From: Trichoplusia ni
Taxonomy: Eukaryota > Arthropoda > Insecta > Lepidoptera > Noctuidae
Direction: 5' to 3'
Length of the DNA stretch: 64,000 nt
NCBI RefSeq assembly: GCF_003590095.1
Contig: NC_039500.1
Coordinates: 1,488,001-1,552,000, forward strand
The notes under the pieces are model-generated. The model had not been told where the DNA came from. It worked only from the letters and a program-made list of their open reading frames with translations, and ran no database searches. Of this stretch, positions 48,700 to 60,609 are shown piece after piece (within the stretch, counting starts at the first letter, position 1; every line of letters begins with the position of its first letter). Position numbers and translations under genes: made by a program.

Positions 48700-51000
48700 T
48701 TTTTAGTAGAATGATTTAAAAAATAGTTGAAAAAATATAATATTAGACTTCCTTACTTAGACAAAGAAGGACGTCAAGTGTCACCCATTTCACATTCTCT
48801 TTAATTTTATCAATTTATGTTTACGGTACAAAATGAAAAATACTTTTCTATTATAACTCACTAAACCAAAACAGAAGACATTAAAAAAAATACCTTTAGC
48901 CCTAATCAACCAGAATAATCCAATTATCGTATCGAAGATAATTATATTTCCCACCACGTATAGATGGTGAGCTGTGATAATCCCGTGTAATTACCGAAGC
49001 ATTGTATAAATATGTCCACTACAGAATCTGGTCGCTGGATTAAGTCTGTTTTGTTATTGAATTAAGCGGATGACTGACGTTAAGCTTTGTTGTCAAAACC
49101 GGAATTAAGGCTTTAGCTGACCATATTACATTGATGTTTATTTGTTTGATGTATGATTTCTTTGAAGATGTATCTGTTCGTTTGCACCGGTCTTTATCTT
49201 TACCGTATGGTGGGCAGATTGTCTGATTTATAATACTAGAGAATTGCGTGTTAGATTTACTTACGAAAGGTTGTCTAGCATTAGGTATTTGTGAAAATAA
49301 CATTAATGATATAGCGCTTATTGTTTAGATGGGTTTTAAATGTTTTCATTTCTGTTTTTTTTTTTGGTATTTATTACACTTAGCAACACCAAAATCACAA
49401 TTGCCGACGAAAACTTTCAATTAACAAGGTACGTGAGAAAACATTATATTTTTAACCTTATCATTCCCAATATTCGTTTTTGTTCTGTAATTACTTCTTA
49501 CAACAATTTCGCATAAACACTTACCTTGTATAAATAAACATCTCAAAACAAAAGCGCTCACAACGGATGTACAAACACCGTCTACTCAATATGCATGGCT
49601 ATATCTGGCCTATTCAGAGCCTATGTTTACGACAATCTGCTGGACAATGTCCTACAGTTAGTTAGCCCCTTGAATCGTGTTGTATTGTGCTCAACACGAA
49701 GTACTGAACCGATTACGGAAGCAACTTGGGATTAAACAAATATTGGTATGAGATCAACATTTTTGAGTCCAAATATACTGGCATGTTACTTGACATTGAC
49801 AAAAAGGTAAAAGAAAATCGATGTCAAGACAGATAAAAAAAGTATCAGGAATACTGGCGATATTCAAAGGAAAAAAAAAGAATTCCTAATTCCAACTTAT
49901 CATATAGACAGTATACACAAATAATACATCGATTATGGTTTATTACAACACAAACTGTCTTTAAAACAAACTCATTTTTTTCATTAAACGTCTCCCGAAC
50001 TTATGACCACAATCCTTGCATCGCGAGGACCAATTTACGTCTCTTCTATTTCAAAAACAAATTCATCGTCCTGCTACTTCTTAAGCAAATATCTGAAGGT
50101 TTCCCCATCCTTATTGGACGCGTCATTAGAATATACTGGAAGACAATGATGCGTATGAAAAGTGAGAATTTCTCTTGAGAGATGAACGTACGAAGCTAAT
50201 GTGGTGCTAACACCGCTTCGGTCGAGTAATTCGGACGCAATTACACCGACGCGTAATATTTTATATTTTTATGACGTTTTTTACGAACTAAATGTGTTGC
50301 ATTGTATTGTGTAGCTTTTAATCGGATCTTGCAACAAAATGTGTTATTTAAGTTTGTATAGTTCGGGAGCTATGATGCCACAAAGAGACAGACAAACAGA
50401 CGGACAGACATGTCAAAATTATAGTAATTCTCTTGTTCTATCGGGACTTAAAAATTTGTAGCTAGCAGTTTTAGAAGCGAGAGGGCGAATTGCATTTCGT
50501 TGGTCGGCCTTTCCGCCTGTGCGTCACTGGGCTGTACCTCATGAACTGTGTTAGCTAAGCAGTTGTTTCTGCTATCGATATAGCAACAAATAATAAAAAT
50601 CAAAAAGATTAAGAATCATTTTCTTTTGTAAATACTTCACAATGCAATGATTTTAAACCTCTGTTACAATACATACAAACAGCTCTAATCCCTATTTATA
50701 TTAATGCAGCAACTATCTGTTAACCGGAATAATAATTTGTATGCTAATAGAATAAATTCATGAGTGTCCATTACAGCTTAATGTGTTGATTTTAGAGTTA
50801 ATTATGTTTAAATTTGATTTAGAATTACAAACATCTAGTCTAGTGTATTCTAGTTACGTTGTTTACAAATTCTCGACACCAATGTATGTAATTTCGAAAG
50901 CTAATATTGTTACTATTTACTCTACTACAACAAAGTAAATCAAATATTTACAATAAGGAGACAATTTCAAAATAAATAGGCATTTGTATTTTGTGTTAAA
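48700..51000. other. no gene seen
   Basis: 50205-50245 has a short repeat-F-like piece. 50340-50440 resembles 22330-22440. 50500-50600 has the dispersed repeat (TGTGCGTCACTGGGCTGTAC). The 87-codon minus frame at 49040-49303 is unsupported. Confidence 0.5.
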
Positions 51001-51003
51001 AAA

Positions 51004-51155
51004 CGGCACATACTGTGTCGCAGGGGGTCCACAAACATTCGAGTTATATGAACAAGACAACCAGACTCAGAACGAGCATTCGTGGATCACACAAATGCTT
51101 GTCTTACGCGGAGATTGAAACTATGGCACGTCGCGAATACTGAGTTTGGCCTGTT
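51004..51155 (-). repeat. SINE family A copy
   Basis: The minus strand shows GACGTGCCATAGTTTCAATC (decayed B-box region) and AAGCATTTGTGTGATCCACG, then CTCGTTCTGAGTCTGG. It ends about 130 bp before the candidate exon at 51288. Confidence 0.75.
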
Positions 51156-51287
51156 ATCAGTCTACTGTAACTTATTCTATAAAATTTTAACACATATTCT
51201 ACTTGTTTATTGATGTGCTCGGATAGTATCGAAAGCAGTTTCGTCAAATCCTAGTATATTTTAGAAAATAGTGTATTTTCATTCCAG

Positions 51288-51524
51288 AACGCTCGCTACG
51301 GTGTAACAGACGGTACAAAAGTGTTGTTTCGTAAACCGATCACGTCTAGCTTCGAAGAGGACGTGAACCAATGTCCAACATTATTACCGCCTCACCTGAA
51401 ACCTATAACACATACACACATACATACAGACAGACATTCAAACTCGACTCACATACACTCGCCAATTCACCCGGACACCAGACACCGGACACTAATGGGA
51501 CACCAAAAAGGGTTGCTTAAGTGA
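51288..51524 (+). CDS. candidate terminal coding exon, product unknown
   Basis: A good 3' splice site (TTTTCATTCCAG ending at 51287) is followed by a frame open for 78 codons, starting NARYGVTDGTKVLFRKP and ending at TGA 51522-51524. The first 38 residues have ordinary protein composition. The middle is a low-complexity Thr/His/Ile stretch made by an ACACATAC-like simple repeat, then a basic end, MGHQKGLLK. The sequence is richer in G+C than its surroundings. No family is recognised. No partner exon was found upstream, and no clear AATAAA was seen within 200 bases downstream. It could be a real last exon of a gene lying mostly to the left of this point, an internal exon using an earlier donor such as the GTGTAA near 51302, or a chance frame. 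Confidence 0.35.
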   Translation, partial: NARYGVTDGTKVLFRKPITSSFEEDVNQCPTLLPPHLKPITHTHIHTDRHSNSTHIHSPIHPDTRHRTLMGHQKGLLK

Positions 51525-51714
51525 CATTTACACAATTTTAACTCGCTTTCAGTTCCGCTGAATTTGGTTTATTATGATCGAAGGTCTATAGGAAATTTAT
51601 TTCGTGTTTTTCCTTGTCAAGTTTCATATATCTCGTAAGTTGTTATTTTTGATTGACAAATTCGTGATGTTTTCATTCATACAATACTATGTATTTGGAA
51701 TTCTTTTTCTAAGT

Positions 51715-51785
51715 TGGAAAGTCTTTGTGCATGTGACTTAAACGTTTCTTAATCCACTCGCGACACAAGGATTACACCTAGGCTT
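51715..51785 (+). repeat. SINE family A tail fragment
   Basis: AAGTCTTTGTGCATGTGACT then CTCGCGACACAAGGATTACA match the family tail only. Confidence 0.6.
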
Positions 51786-52599
51786 TTAGGGAAAATTCGA
51801 TAGAGTCGTTTATCATTAACAAAAAAAATCTTTCTACAAACCATCCATTTACATGCACACGTTTTTTCATTTCTTTTCTTCAAAGCCATTTACAAACGTG
51901 AAATTCTGTTAGCAAATGCTCACTAGCGCCATCTTCTCATAACTTCACGAGTTATTCCGCACTAACTCGGCAAGACATCGCATATCATTTTACTATTAAC
52001 AAATTCTCTCTGTCATAACAGAATTATTCATAACGCAGGTCGTAAGAAAAAGCTTTTTAAGTAAATCCCGGTATTTTAGAACTTTGATTAAAATATTCAA
52101 GCACTTATTATTACAAGCGGGGCTTGCATTCTGAAGATATCCTTGACAGGGCAAATATGAATAACGGAATTGTTGGAACAAACCTTTTCTTTTTTCACAA
52201 AATAGGCAGATCTTTTTTTTTGGCTTTTAAAATAGTTTTGTGGAGTGATAATAATATAATTTATTTATGTTAGTGTTTAATCAAAATAATGCTCTACTTA
52301 ATAAAGAAATTCATTTTCAAAGTAGAATAAATACGTTTACCTTTCTAATAAATAATTAATCCGTAATCGAAAACACACCAACTGGCAACGCACAATTCCC
52401 TCCATATTTCACCCTTCAAACAGACAATAGCCAGATACAAAAAGATAATAAATAAAAAAAAACAATGCGCATATTTCTCTTATAAGTGGAATGAGGCGGC
52501 GGTATTATATGAAACTGCCAGTCATTTTCGACAGCTTTTTTGAATAAAGATTATCCTAAATCATGCGAATATAATTTCATTGAGTGATGTTACGATAAT

Positions 52600-52948
52600 C
52601 ACATCACACCCTAGCGAAGAGCTTTATTGGAGGCACGTGCTATTAATCAAACTTTTTGGTATGCTTCGGATGTGCTCGGTGGATTGGATAATTAAGGTTG
52701 TGGTCTCCCAAGCTAAAGGTCGCCTACAGCGTTCCTATCATCGCTGCACCGACTATAGAAATGTCACCCGGATGTCGGTATTCCAAAGAGAGCCTTTCGG
52801 TATATTCATTTAGATGACGTTTCCGTGCCTGATTATAACTAAAGTTATCCGAAATTCGAAGCAGCCGAAAATAGATCTCCATGGCGTGCTTCCAGAGTCG
52901 GAGGTCTGTGTCCAGCATTGGACGAATATGGACTGATAATGATGATGA
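52600..52948 (+). pseudogene. decayed LINE 3' end
   Basis: The last coding-like part reads AENRSPWRASRVGGLCPAL, close to the usual end A.DR..WR...GGLCPA of lepidopteran LINE proteins. A TGATAATGATGATGAT tail follows at 52934-52948. Upstream frames of 77 (plus) and 87 (minus) codons overlap it and are not real genes. Confidence 0.5.
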
Positions 52949-52989
52949 TCCAAAATTTTCACACATACAACAAGAAAAAATCACCAACT

Positions 52990-55890
52990 GATGACAGTAT
53001 GAAACTCCTTTTGTTTTAGAAATGTTTTCTCAAGTTTGGTATTGATTTAAAAATGCAGAAACAGTATTACCTACACAAACATATACGTTTGTAACTTTAT
53101 CGTGACGTCACACACGGCGTCGTGACGCTGAAAGCCGCGTGTGACGTTTATAGAAGACCTCACCATTAAGATGGCAGCTTACTTGAATGACATCGGCCCA
53201 TCGAATTGATGACAGGATTACCAGTAGCTCAGCACATGAGTCTCTGTGGTAAGCCCTGTGGTTTTCATTTGCTCGGGACGCGTATTTAATTCCAGTGGTT
53301 CGCAACGTTTTCCTACGATGTTTCGTATTGTGGTCTCAGAAATCTTCGACGGAATCACGAATGATCGAAAAATTAAACACGTGATTCTCCATTGTTAGAC
53401 TGCATTCTAGCAGATATCGGCGGATAAATAGGAACACAGCACTTTTTGTAGACCGTAAGTATAGCTCACCCTTCATCACTTACTAGTGTTTTGGCTATGA
53501 ACGGAAAAATAAACACCTTAGCAACAAGCGAGCACGATTTTTTTTATAAAAAAAATATTTTACTGGTAATATTTTAGTTTGATATGTATATACAAACATA
53601 CTGAAAGAGATACAATTATTGGTCCATATGAACGAATAGGAAATTATACCAAGGCATTCAGGTGAGGAAATTATTGGGCCTTGGTAACACTTGGCAATGT
53701 CCCAAAGAAGATAGAAGATAGTTTTAAAACTAACAGTACCTAGCTTTCTATGGAATAAAAACTACAGGACCAAACTCAATTTCTTGCTTTCTTCTTACGG
53801 CTAATTGATTTCTCGAATATTTTCTTTGATTACATTTTTTTTGTACTTTTTTGAACCGTACCAAAGGGTAAAAACAGAATCGTATTACTATGCCTTTGCT
53901 GTCTAATTGTGCGTCTGTCTCACCAAGGTGTATCTCAAGGACCGAAAAAAAAATGAAAATTTCACAGGTGGTTTTCCCATGCTTCTAAAATAACTAATTA
54001 TAGAAACAAATCTTTTCAGGAACTTAAAAGTGTTCAGATAAAAACTGCTGATGAAAAAAATCAAGAAATCGGTTCATTCATTCCGAAGTTCAAAGCTTAC
54101 AAACATTTAAAAATACCCACAAATTGAGTACCTCCTCCTTTTTGAAGTTTGGTTAAACGACGGTTGGTTTGTCACGAGGACAAGTGTTTTTTCTTTTCAA
54201 ATTTGTTTTTCTTTCAGGATTTATTTTCGTAACCCACAAAACGTATTTGGAAGAAAATCCCCATTCAACAATACCATGAAGTATTTAAACCAGGAAAAAG
54301 GAACAATAGGATTACTCTCTCAATATTTATGTAAAATATGAAACTTTTATCAACGAAAAAATATATTCGTTATTTCTAACAAAAAATCCTATACAAATCC
54401 AAACTCTATACAAACCGAGTTTTTAAAACAAAATGGTTTTAAGACCTTATTACGTACGGTTTAATGAGATGAGTTGTATGTAAAGCAAGCTAGCGTGGAT
54501 TCGCACAGGGGATTATGGACTTTATCCTATGAACTTAAGGGTTAAAGTTATAGTAAAAATATGGGGTGTGTAGTGAATAGTTGAGGGATTTAGTTGTGAG
54601 TCGGAGGCGCGCTCTAATTGAGCGCTAAGTCTCAACTGTCCAACTGATGTCAATGCGGCTCTGACAACTTTACCTTTACTTGGATTCTATTATTAAGTGT
54701 GTACCTATTTGTTATACTCATTATGTTTGCATACATTCTCTAATTGTGATGGATGGCTATAGTTTTTGGGAGAAATTTTGACACAGCTTATATGCTTAAA
54801 AGCTTGTGCTTGAGTGTTTGATTTCAAAAACTGATAAGTCAAGAATGTTTTTCAAAACCCATGCAATAAAGGGTTTTTTTTCAAAAAATATTTTTTTGTA
54901 AATACTTGAGTATTAGCGTAAATCGAATGATTGAATAAACAATTTAATTCACACATCATCTAGTCAAAAAATAAAGAAGCACATCTAAACATCATTCCCA
55001 AGCTAAACATCCCAAAATGTCTTTCCGCTACAAAATACAATTTTGGATGACGTCAAAAACATCACGCTTGGTGAAGCGGAATGGCGATCCAAATAAGATG
55101 TTATCCCTTATTCCCTTCACAGGTGAACACTCAACGATCAACCTTATCTCGTCTGCCTCCAATCATGTGAGAATTGTAAGGGACGATATGAGTATCATTC
55201 AAGTATTTCTTTATTGCTCGTTGCTGTAACGATTTTGATAATTGGACCGTTATGTACCAGAATGTCACGTTAAATTGTAAAAACCTGTTCATGCATAGAA
55301 CAATCAAATAAAAATTCCTGATATAAAATGGACCAAGTGTCTAAATATTTACTAAGGTGTCTGAGAGTTGGTTTAAAATATTTATATGAAAAATTCAACG
55401 AAGCAAAATTATAACACACACACTGAAATTAGAACCCTGTCAATAATGCTCCCTATTAACAACTTTAAATAACACCTTATTTAATCACACTCAAGGGACG
55501 AGCAGAAGGCCCCAACCGTGAGAAAAAATAAAAGAAAAGCTAGTTTACCGTACTAGCGCCTACAGCCAAACCAATTGTAACATATCACTCCTCTTAAGAA
55601 GCAGATGTCCAGCTAGCACGAAATAGCGAAAAGAAGAAGGAACAGCACTAAAAACTGACATATACAAATCCAATTGTTATTCTCAAATATCTTGAGTGCG
55701 AAACGATTCGATTTACATGCAGGGTGTGCGGCTAAGGGCTATTGGTTCTTCGGTAACCCGACAGGAACGTGTTGTGGAATCCCGCACTAGAGCCCCAAGC
55801 ACATACTCATAGCTTTACATCGGTATTCCTCGAGAAGGCAGCTTGCACCCACTTCTATCATACCTCTTATGTCATGTAACACCGGAATGC
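52990..55890. other. no gene seen
   Basis: 53100-53330 is G+C-richer with a 65-codon minus frame of unknown meaning. 53860-54000 is the dispersed repeat (GAACCGTACCAAAGGGTAAA). A 70-codon plus frame at 55017-55229 starts in good context (CCCAAAATGTC) but matches nothing recognised. Confidence 0.5.
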
Positions 55891-55897
55891 TGTTGAG

Positions 55898-56149
55898 CAG
55901 GGCCGGATTTAGGGGTCCAGAGGCCTCGGGGCAACAAAAGAGTGGAGGCCCTCTAGCCCCAAATTATTTTCCAAATAAAATGAACAATTTTGTAGGTAAA
56001 ACATGGCTGTAGGTAAAGGTAAAAGGAAATAAAATATCAAGGTAGAAGATGTTTACTAGGTTTACTAGTTGAAATTTGAAAGACTTTTTTTCCGAAGTCT
56101 CTATTGTGCGGGCTTTTGCCCCGGTTACCCTTCCCTAAATCCGGCCCTG
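55898..56149. mobile_element. 252-bp hAT MITE with 8-bp target duplication
   Basis: The ends are CAGGGCCGGATTTAGGG and its complement. The flanks are CTGTTGAG (55890-55897) and CTGTTTAG (56150-56157), an 8-bp duplication with one change. This is the hAT signature. No coding capacity. Confidence 0.88.
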
Positions 56150-56399
56150 CTGTTTAGGCATTCCGCATCGCAGTGAGATATAACACCTTTAGGTTAATAG
56201 TTATAAGTACTCAATTTGTCCAATTATGATGTTCGTGTGAGATTGTTAATTTACCTCAAATAAATAGTTCAGGTGTTAAGTCGTGATTGCCCTTAGCGTC
56301 ATAAGTAGTAGTTACGGAAGTATGTTCTGTAATAATAATAATCCACAAATCTAATTACTCACTAGTTAAAGTATACATATACAATGGGTTAAAATAACA

Positions 56400-56560
56400 G
56401 ATAGCTGAGTTGGTCACCACGCCAAATCTACTGTGCTTGACGTGTCGCGGATTCGTCCCCGCGTAGGGAAAGCATTTGTGAGGTCCACAAATTCTTGTTC
56501 TGAGTTCTGAAACCCTCTGCGGAACAAAAATTAAACTTCTTAGTGAAAGAGTCGTTTAAT
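56400..56560 (+). repeat. SINE family A copy
   Basis: It has TAGCTGAGTTGGTCACCACG (A-box side) and GCGGATTCGTCCCCGCGTAG (B box with a one-base loss). TGAGGTCCACAAATTCTTGT and TAGTGAAAGAGTCGTTTAAT follow. Confidence 0.8.
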
Positions 56561-57740
56561 TAAATAAGATTTTTTTTTTTAAATCAATTAAGGAAAAATA
56601 TCTTTCTAATTCAATAAATCAATACCACTTGATATATGATTGTAAAATAAATTTTCAACACAATACAAAAAAAACCCTGCAGATTCAGAATTGCTGAATA
56701 ATAAATGCATTCGAAGTTAACCTAAAGACTTGATTTAGTATCTTCAAACAATTATTCGTTTAATCGAAAACGAAGATCTTCGCACTTCCTCTCCGCTTTG
56801 ATTTATATTCCTGGTTCAAGTGTAAACAAATTGAATTTGCATATCTTTGGGGAGTGCAACCGTGAAATTAAGGATTTATTTACCTCCAACCGCGGTCCTG
56901 TAGATATTGTTCAAGTTTATTGCTATTGTTCGGCTTCTATGGTTGTTGGAGATCGAGCTTTTTGGATAAAAACTTAAAGGGAACAATTTTGGTGTTTATA
57001 TTATGAACTAACCGACCAACTGCGAGACGGTATCACGCGCGAAAAGAAAATACCGGAAGAGAAGAAAAGTTACAACCCGGACATTAATAAAATGAAATCT
57101 TAGAAAAGCCCGTTCTACCTTGCGTACGGAAACAATAACCTAACTGCTACTAAGGCTAACCATTTCGGCATCTTAAAATTTGTTGTAAAAAATATAAAAT
57201 GCTACCTAGAAGGCAGAATCAAAATCTCTCTTCGTACACCTATCACAGTCAATTTCCAGAACGATATTACCTTTAGTATCCTATAAAACGTTTCTATGTA
57301 AATCTAATAATGTCTTTCTACTTCACACTTGCAAATATCACAAGTCGATTTCAGGTATATTAGGAGTATACAAGAAACTTGAAATGTACAGGCATACGGA
57401 CTGCTGGCGTGGAAAGGGATAGCACGTTATACGGTAGAGCGTTGTCTCGCTTTCACAACGTCAACATCTGACTTTTAGGGGGTGGTGGAAACGTTGGAAA
57501 CATGTTTGAAGAGTTTGAACGAGTTGTATTCAATAAAAAGGGAACGACGTCGCGTATTAACTGCTACGATTGATCTTTTGAGTGTATCAAGCAAAGTTAA
57601 GAGGATTTGTTGGAAGGACTTATTATTTTCTGTTCGTTATGCATCGTTTTGAGTTTTAGAGCATTTTCAATTAATGATGCGTTGATAGAATGAAATATAA
57701 TAGACGCGATAGTCCTGCTTCTAAAAAATACATGGGTCCA
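56561..57740. other. no gene seen
   Basis: AT-rich DNA. The only repeat seen is near 57440 (CGTTGTCTCGCTTTCACAAC), related in inverted form to 14218-14275. Confidence 0.5.
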
Positions 57741-57775
57741 TTTTTTTTAATGAACTCCCGCTTTTAGGTTTTAAT

Positions 57776-58616
57776 TAGAGATGCGCCGAATAGTGGTTTC
57801 ACCGAATAACCGAATGCCGAATACTATTCGGTTTAAAGTTTACCGAACCGAATATTCGGCCGAACTATTCGGTTCAAAATTGTATTGCCTCGCCGCGTAC
57901 ACAGGTTTCAACATGTCCTTACTTACCGCCCGCAGGATTAAACATTTAAAAAAATGTTATTTTTTAAGTTTTAACTGTTTAGTTTCAGAAATAAATATTA
58001 CTAGCTTTTCGCCCACGGCTTCGACCGCGTCGAGGTCGATTATATCGCGTTTCCAAGAGAACTCTTCAAAAGTCCGGGATAAAAACTATCCTATGTTCTT
58101 TCTCAAGGTCAACTCTATCTTTGTACCAAATTTCATTAAAATCAGTTCAGTGGTTTAGACGTGAAAGCGTAACAGACAGACAGACAGAGTTACTTTCGCA
58201 TTTATAATATTATAGCAGGGATTATTATCTTGTTCTATGGTTGAAATATTTTGTTTGGAGGTCTAAAAGTATAATTTATGATTAAAGACTGATTAAAGCG
58301 TTTTTAAAATTAAAATAAATATTGACTAGAAAGTTGTAAGTAAAATGTTGTTGTTTAAGAAATAAATATGCTGATTTTTGGTTAAAAATAAACACTGAGT
58401 TAAAGTTTTTTTGAATTCAACAATTTTTTCATAGTATTCCGTAGACTTATAACAGAATAAGTTATATCTTTTAGTTCTACATCGGGTAATGTGGCGGAAA
58501 AAAAAGAACCGAATATATTCGGCACAAAACCGAATAATTCGGCCAAATACGAATAGTGAAAAAATTGCCGAATACGCCGAATACCGAATACCGAATAGTT
58601 ATTCGGCGCATCTCTA
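57776..58616. mobile_element. non-autonomous hAT element with GTTTTAAT duplication
   Basis: The ends are a perfect 17-bp TAGAGATGCGCCGAATA inverted pair. The 8-bp GTTTTAAT is identical on both sides (57768-57775, 58617-58624). Many CCGAATA/TATTCGG repeats sit inside each end, as expected for transposase-binding subterminal repeats. Without the nested Helitron it is about 620 bp, with no transposase frame. The 125-codon frame at 57781-58158 crosses the element and the Helitron and is not a gene. Confidence 0.92.
58001..58221 (-). mobile_element. Helitron-like element nested in the hAT element
   Basis: On the minus strand it starts TCCCTGCTATAATATTATAA after A and ends GTGGGCGAAAAGCTAG before T, 221 bp in all. 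It shares CTGTCTGTCTGTCTGTTACG and TTGACCTTGAGAAAGAACAT with 48134-48318. Confidence 0.88.
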
Positions 58617-58804
58617 GTTTTAATCCTTGTGTCGCGGGAGGTTTCACAAACATTCATGTCACATGCACAAAGACACCCGTCTCTGGACAAGCATTCGTGG
58701 ATCACACAAATGCTTGTAATACACGGGGAGCGAACCCGCTACACATCGCGCTTAGTGGGTTTGGCATGATGTCCTCAACCACCCGGCTATAGTGCAGTCA
58801 GAAG

Positions 58805-59652
58805 AAAAGCTTCGCAACTAAATTGGTGCACAGCTATTGCTGTATTGATTCCATAACCGAGCAATGTATCGTTTACACAATTGGGGAAGGCTTACTCAGG
58901 CACATGGTATGTGCTTCGACTTTAACATAAGAATTGCCAACAAACCTTAGAACCCCTTTCACTGATGTTACTTAGTATTAAGTCGCTCTTAAATTAGTGC
59001 AATGTGAAGTAGAATGAAACGGCCAATTGACATTTTAGAAATTCACTTACCAGTGTTCATTGTGGGCTGTAAAATTGCTCATTCCTTAAACAGATACAGT
59101 GACGTTAATAAATAACGTTCTCAAGCGTAATTTGTACAACACTCTGTTATATCATATCGGTCAAACAGATTGATCACCAGGCTATCAATGTACCACTTCC
59201 GCCAGACGCTTGCTCACTGCTGGTTGGCAATTTCAGATTCTAAGATTTTGAATCCAGTTTTTCTCGTGATTTTTCCTTCGCCAGTGGCATCTTGAAATAA
59301 ATAAGGAAGTAGAAACCTATAACTATGATAGAACCGCTATCCAAATCCGTGCATAGCAACAGAAGTACCACAACATTAACTATTTTATTAAAATTAACCT
59401 ATACAAGTCACAGTCGGGTCGACGACGCGACGGTGACGATACCAATTCGCATCCGATGAAATACTTCTCCCAATGGGCAAGTTCTGACGGTCCAATTTTA
59501 TTTTCAATGTATTTTAATCAAGATAAATTGAATGAGAATTATTTGGTATTGAATAAATTGATGGGATCTCTGTTGCGTTGCGTTGTTATTGGATTTAATG
59601 TATTTATTTGTAGTGTAAGTGAGTGTAAGATCTCTTAAATACTATTCTGGAT
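58805..59652. other. no gene seen
   Basis: Short frames only. At 59034-59075 the minus strand has ACAGCCCACAATGAACACTG followed by a GTAAGT donor, which might be the start of a coding exon, but nothing else supports it. Confidence 0.4.
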
Positions 59653-59823
59653 GAATGTTTGTATGATGAGCACGATCATTTGTTATGTGTCCTCCACATT
59701 ATCTATAACATGTATGTAATGTTTAGAAATATATAAGTACGTTTATTAGTTGTCTAGTTCTCATTATACAAGTTTTGCTTAGTTTGACACTAGATGGCGT
59801 TTTGCTGAAATTATGGAATATTA
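59653..59823 (+). repeat. SINE family B, 5'-truncated copy
   Basis: GAGCACGATCATTTGTTATG, GAAATATATAAGTACGTTTA and GACACTAGATGGCGTTTTGC are the plus-strand forms of the tail seen at 18.2 and 31.5 kb. The tRNA-like head is absent. Confidence 0.8.
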
Positions 59824-60327
59824 CAAAAAAAATGGAAATACCCTGTCAGACCTTAATACTAAATATTTAGACTGAACTTAGTATAATTTTATTCCGAATA
59901 ACAGTCGAACTATGTGCGGAAATTCCTTTATTTCCTTAATAAGCAATTCGGAATGAAATTAATATATATCATGAAGGAGCAATTACAGACTGAAAAGCCA
60001 GTGAAACAGTCGTTTAATGCCAAAGTTTCAAGTTACGCTATCGATAAAATTTTATGTACCCTAGCAACTGCATTGATATTAAAAGCATTTTAGTTACTGC
60101 AACTGATATTGCTGTTTCGTTAACTTTCAGGGATAAATTAGAGTAGAATCGACTAGTGTTTCGAGTCGTAAGGAAAAAAAGTACGAAAAATGAGAGTGGG
60201 ACTTGCGAAGAGGGGTTCTTTACAAATGAATCAAAGAAAATAAAATTGTTCATATTTTTTAAACAGTACGTTGCTACACCTATCTTTGTATTATTTGTTT
60301 TATAAACCGTTATTTTTTTTCTCCTAG

Positions 60328-60609
60328 TCAACTGTATCCCACAGCTGGGTTAAGGCCACCCCTAAATCTTTCCACGATTCTCTCTCCTGGTTCAATGGGA
60401 ACCGTTAAGGTAAGCGTTAAGGTTGTCCCACCATCGCTTCCAATGCTAACCACAGCGGTGACGTCCATCTGCTGGCGATCATTGTACAGTGGTACAAAAG
60501 GACCATATTTATTTATTTTTTCTGTAAATTGTTGCCACATCAATTCATTCCATAGTTCATGTTCCACAGTCGTTACATGAAAGTAACCCTTGCCAACCGC
60601 ACCCAAATA
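60328..60609 (-). other. unrecognised open frame of 93 codons, possibly a LINE 3' remnant
   Basis: The minus strand is open from just after TAA (60610-60612) to TGA (60328-60330). There is no ATG near the start, the first methionine being well inside. The translation looks protein-like, with segments HELWNELMWQQF, KYGPFVPLYNDRQQ and VVSIGSDGG. It ends RFRGGLNPAVGYS, which resembles the tail of many lepidopteran LINE open frames. No family can be named. A LINE remnant is the favoured reading, a chance frame the alternative. Confidence 0.3.

Larger units (their letters stand above)
57741..58800 (-). repeat. SINE family A copy split by a hAT element
   Basis: The main part is 58617-58800, with AGCCGGGTGGTTGAGGACAT (A box, minus strand) and GCGGGTTCGCTCCCCGTGTA (B box). 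The 3' tail continues beyond the hAT element at 57741-57775 (GAACTCCCGC, a T-run on the plus strand). Removing the hAT element and one 8-bp flank gives the usual order of the family. Confidence 0.8.

Noticed and set aside
55017..55229. 70-codon frame with good start context
   Set aside because: No recognised domain, no partner exons and ordinary length for chance in this DNA.
57781..58158. 125-codon plus-strand frame
   Set aside because: It spans the end repeats of the hAT element and the nested Helitron, so it is built from two unrelated insertions.
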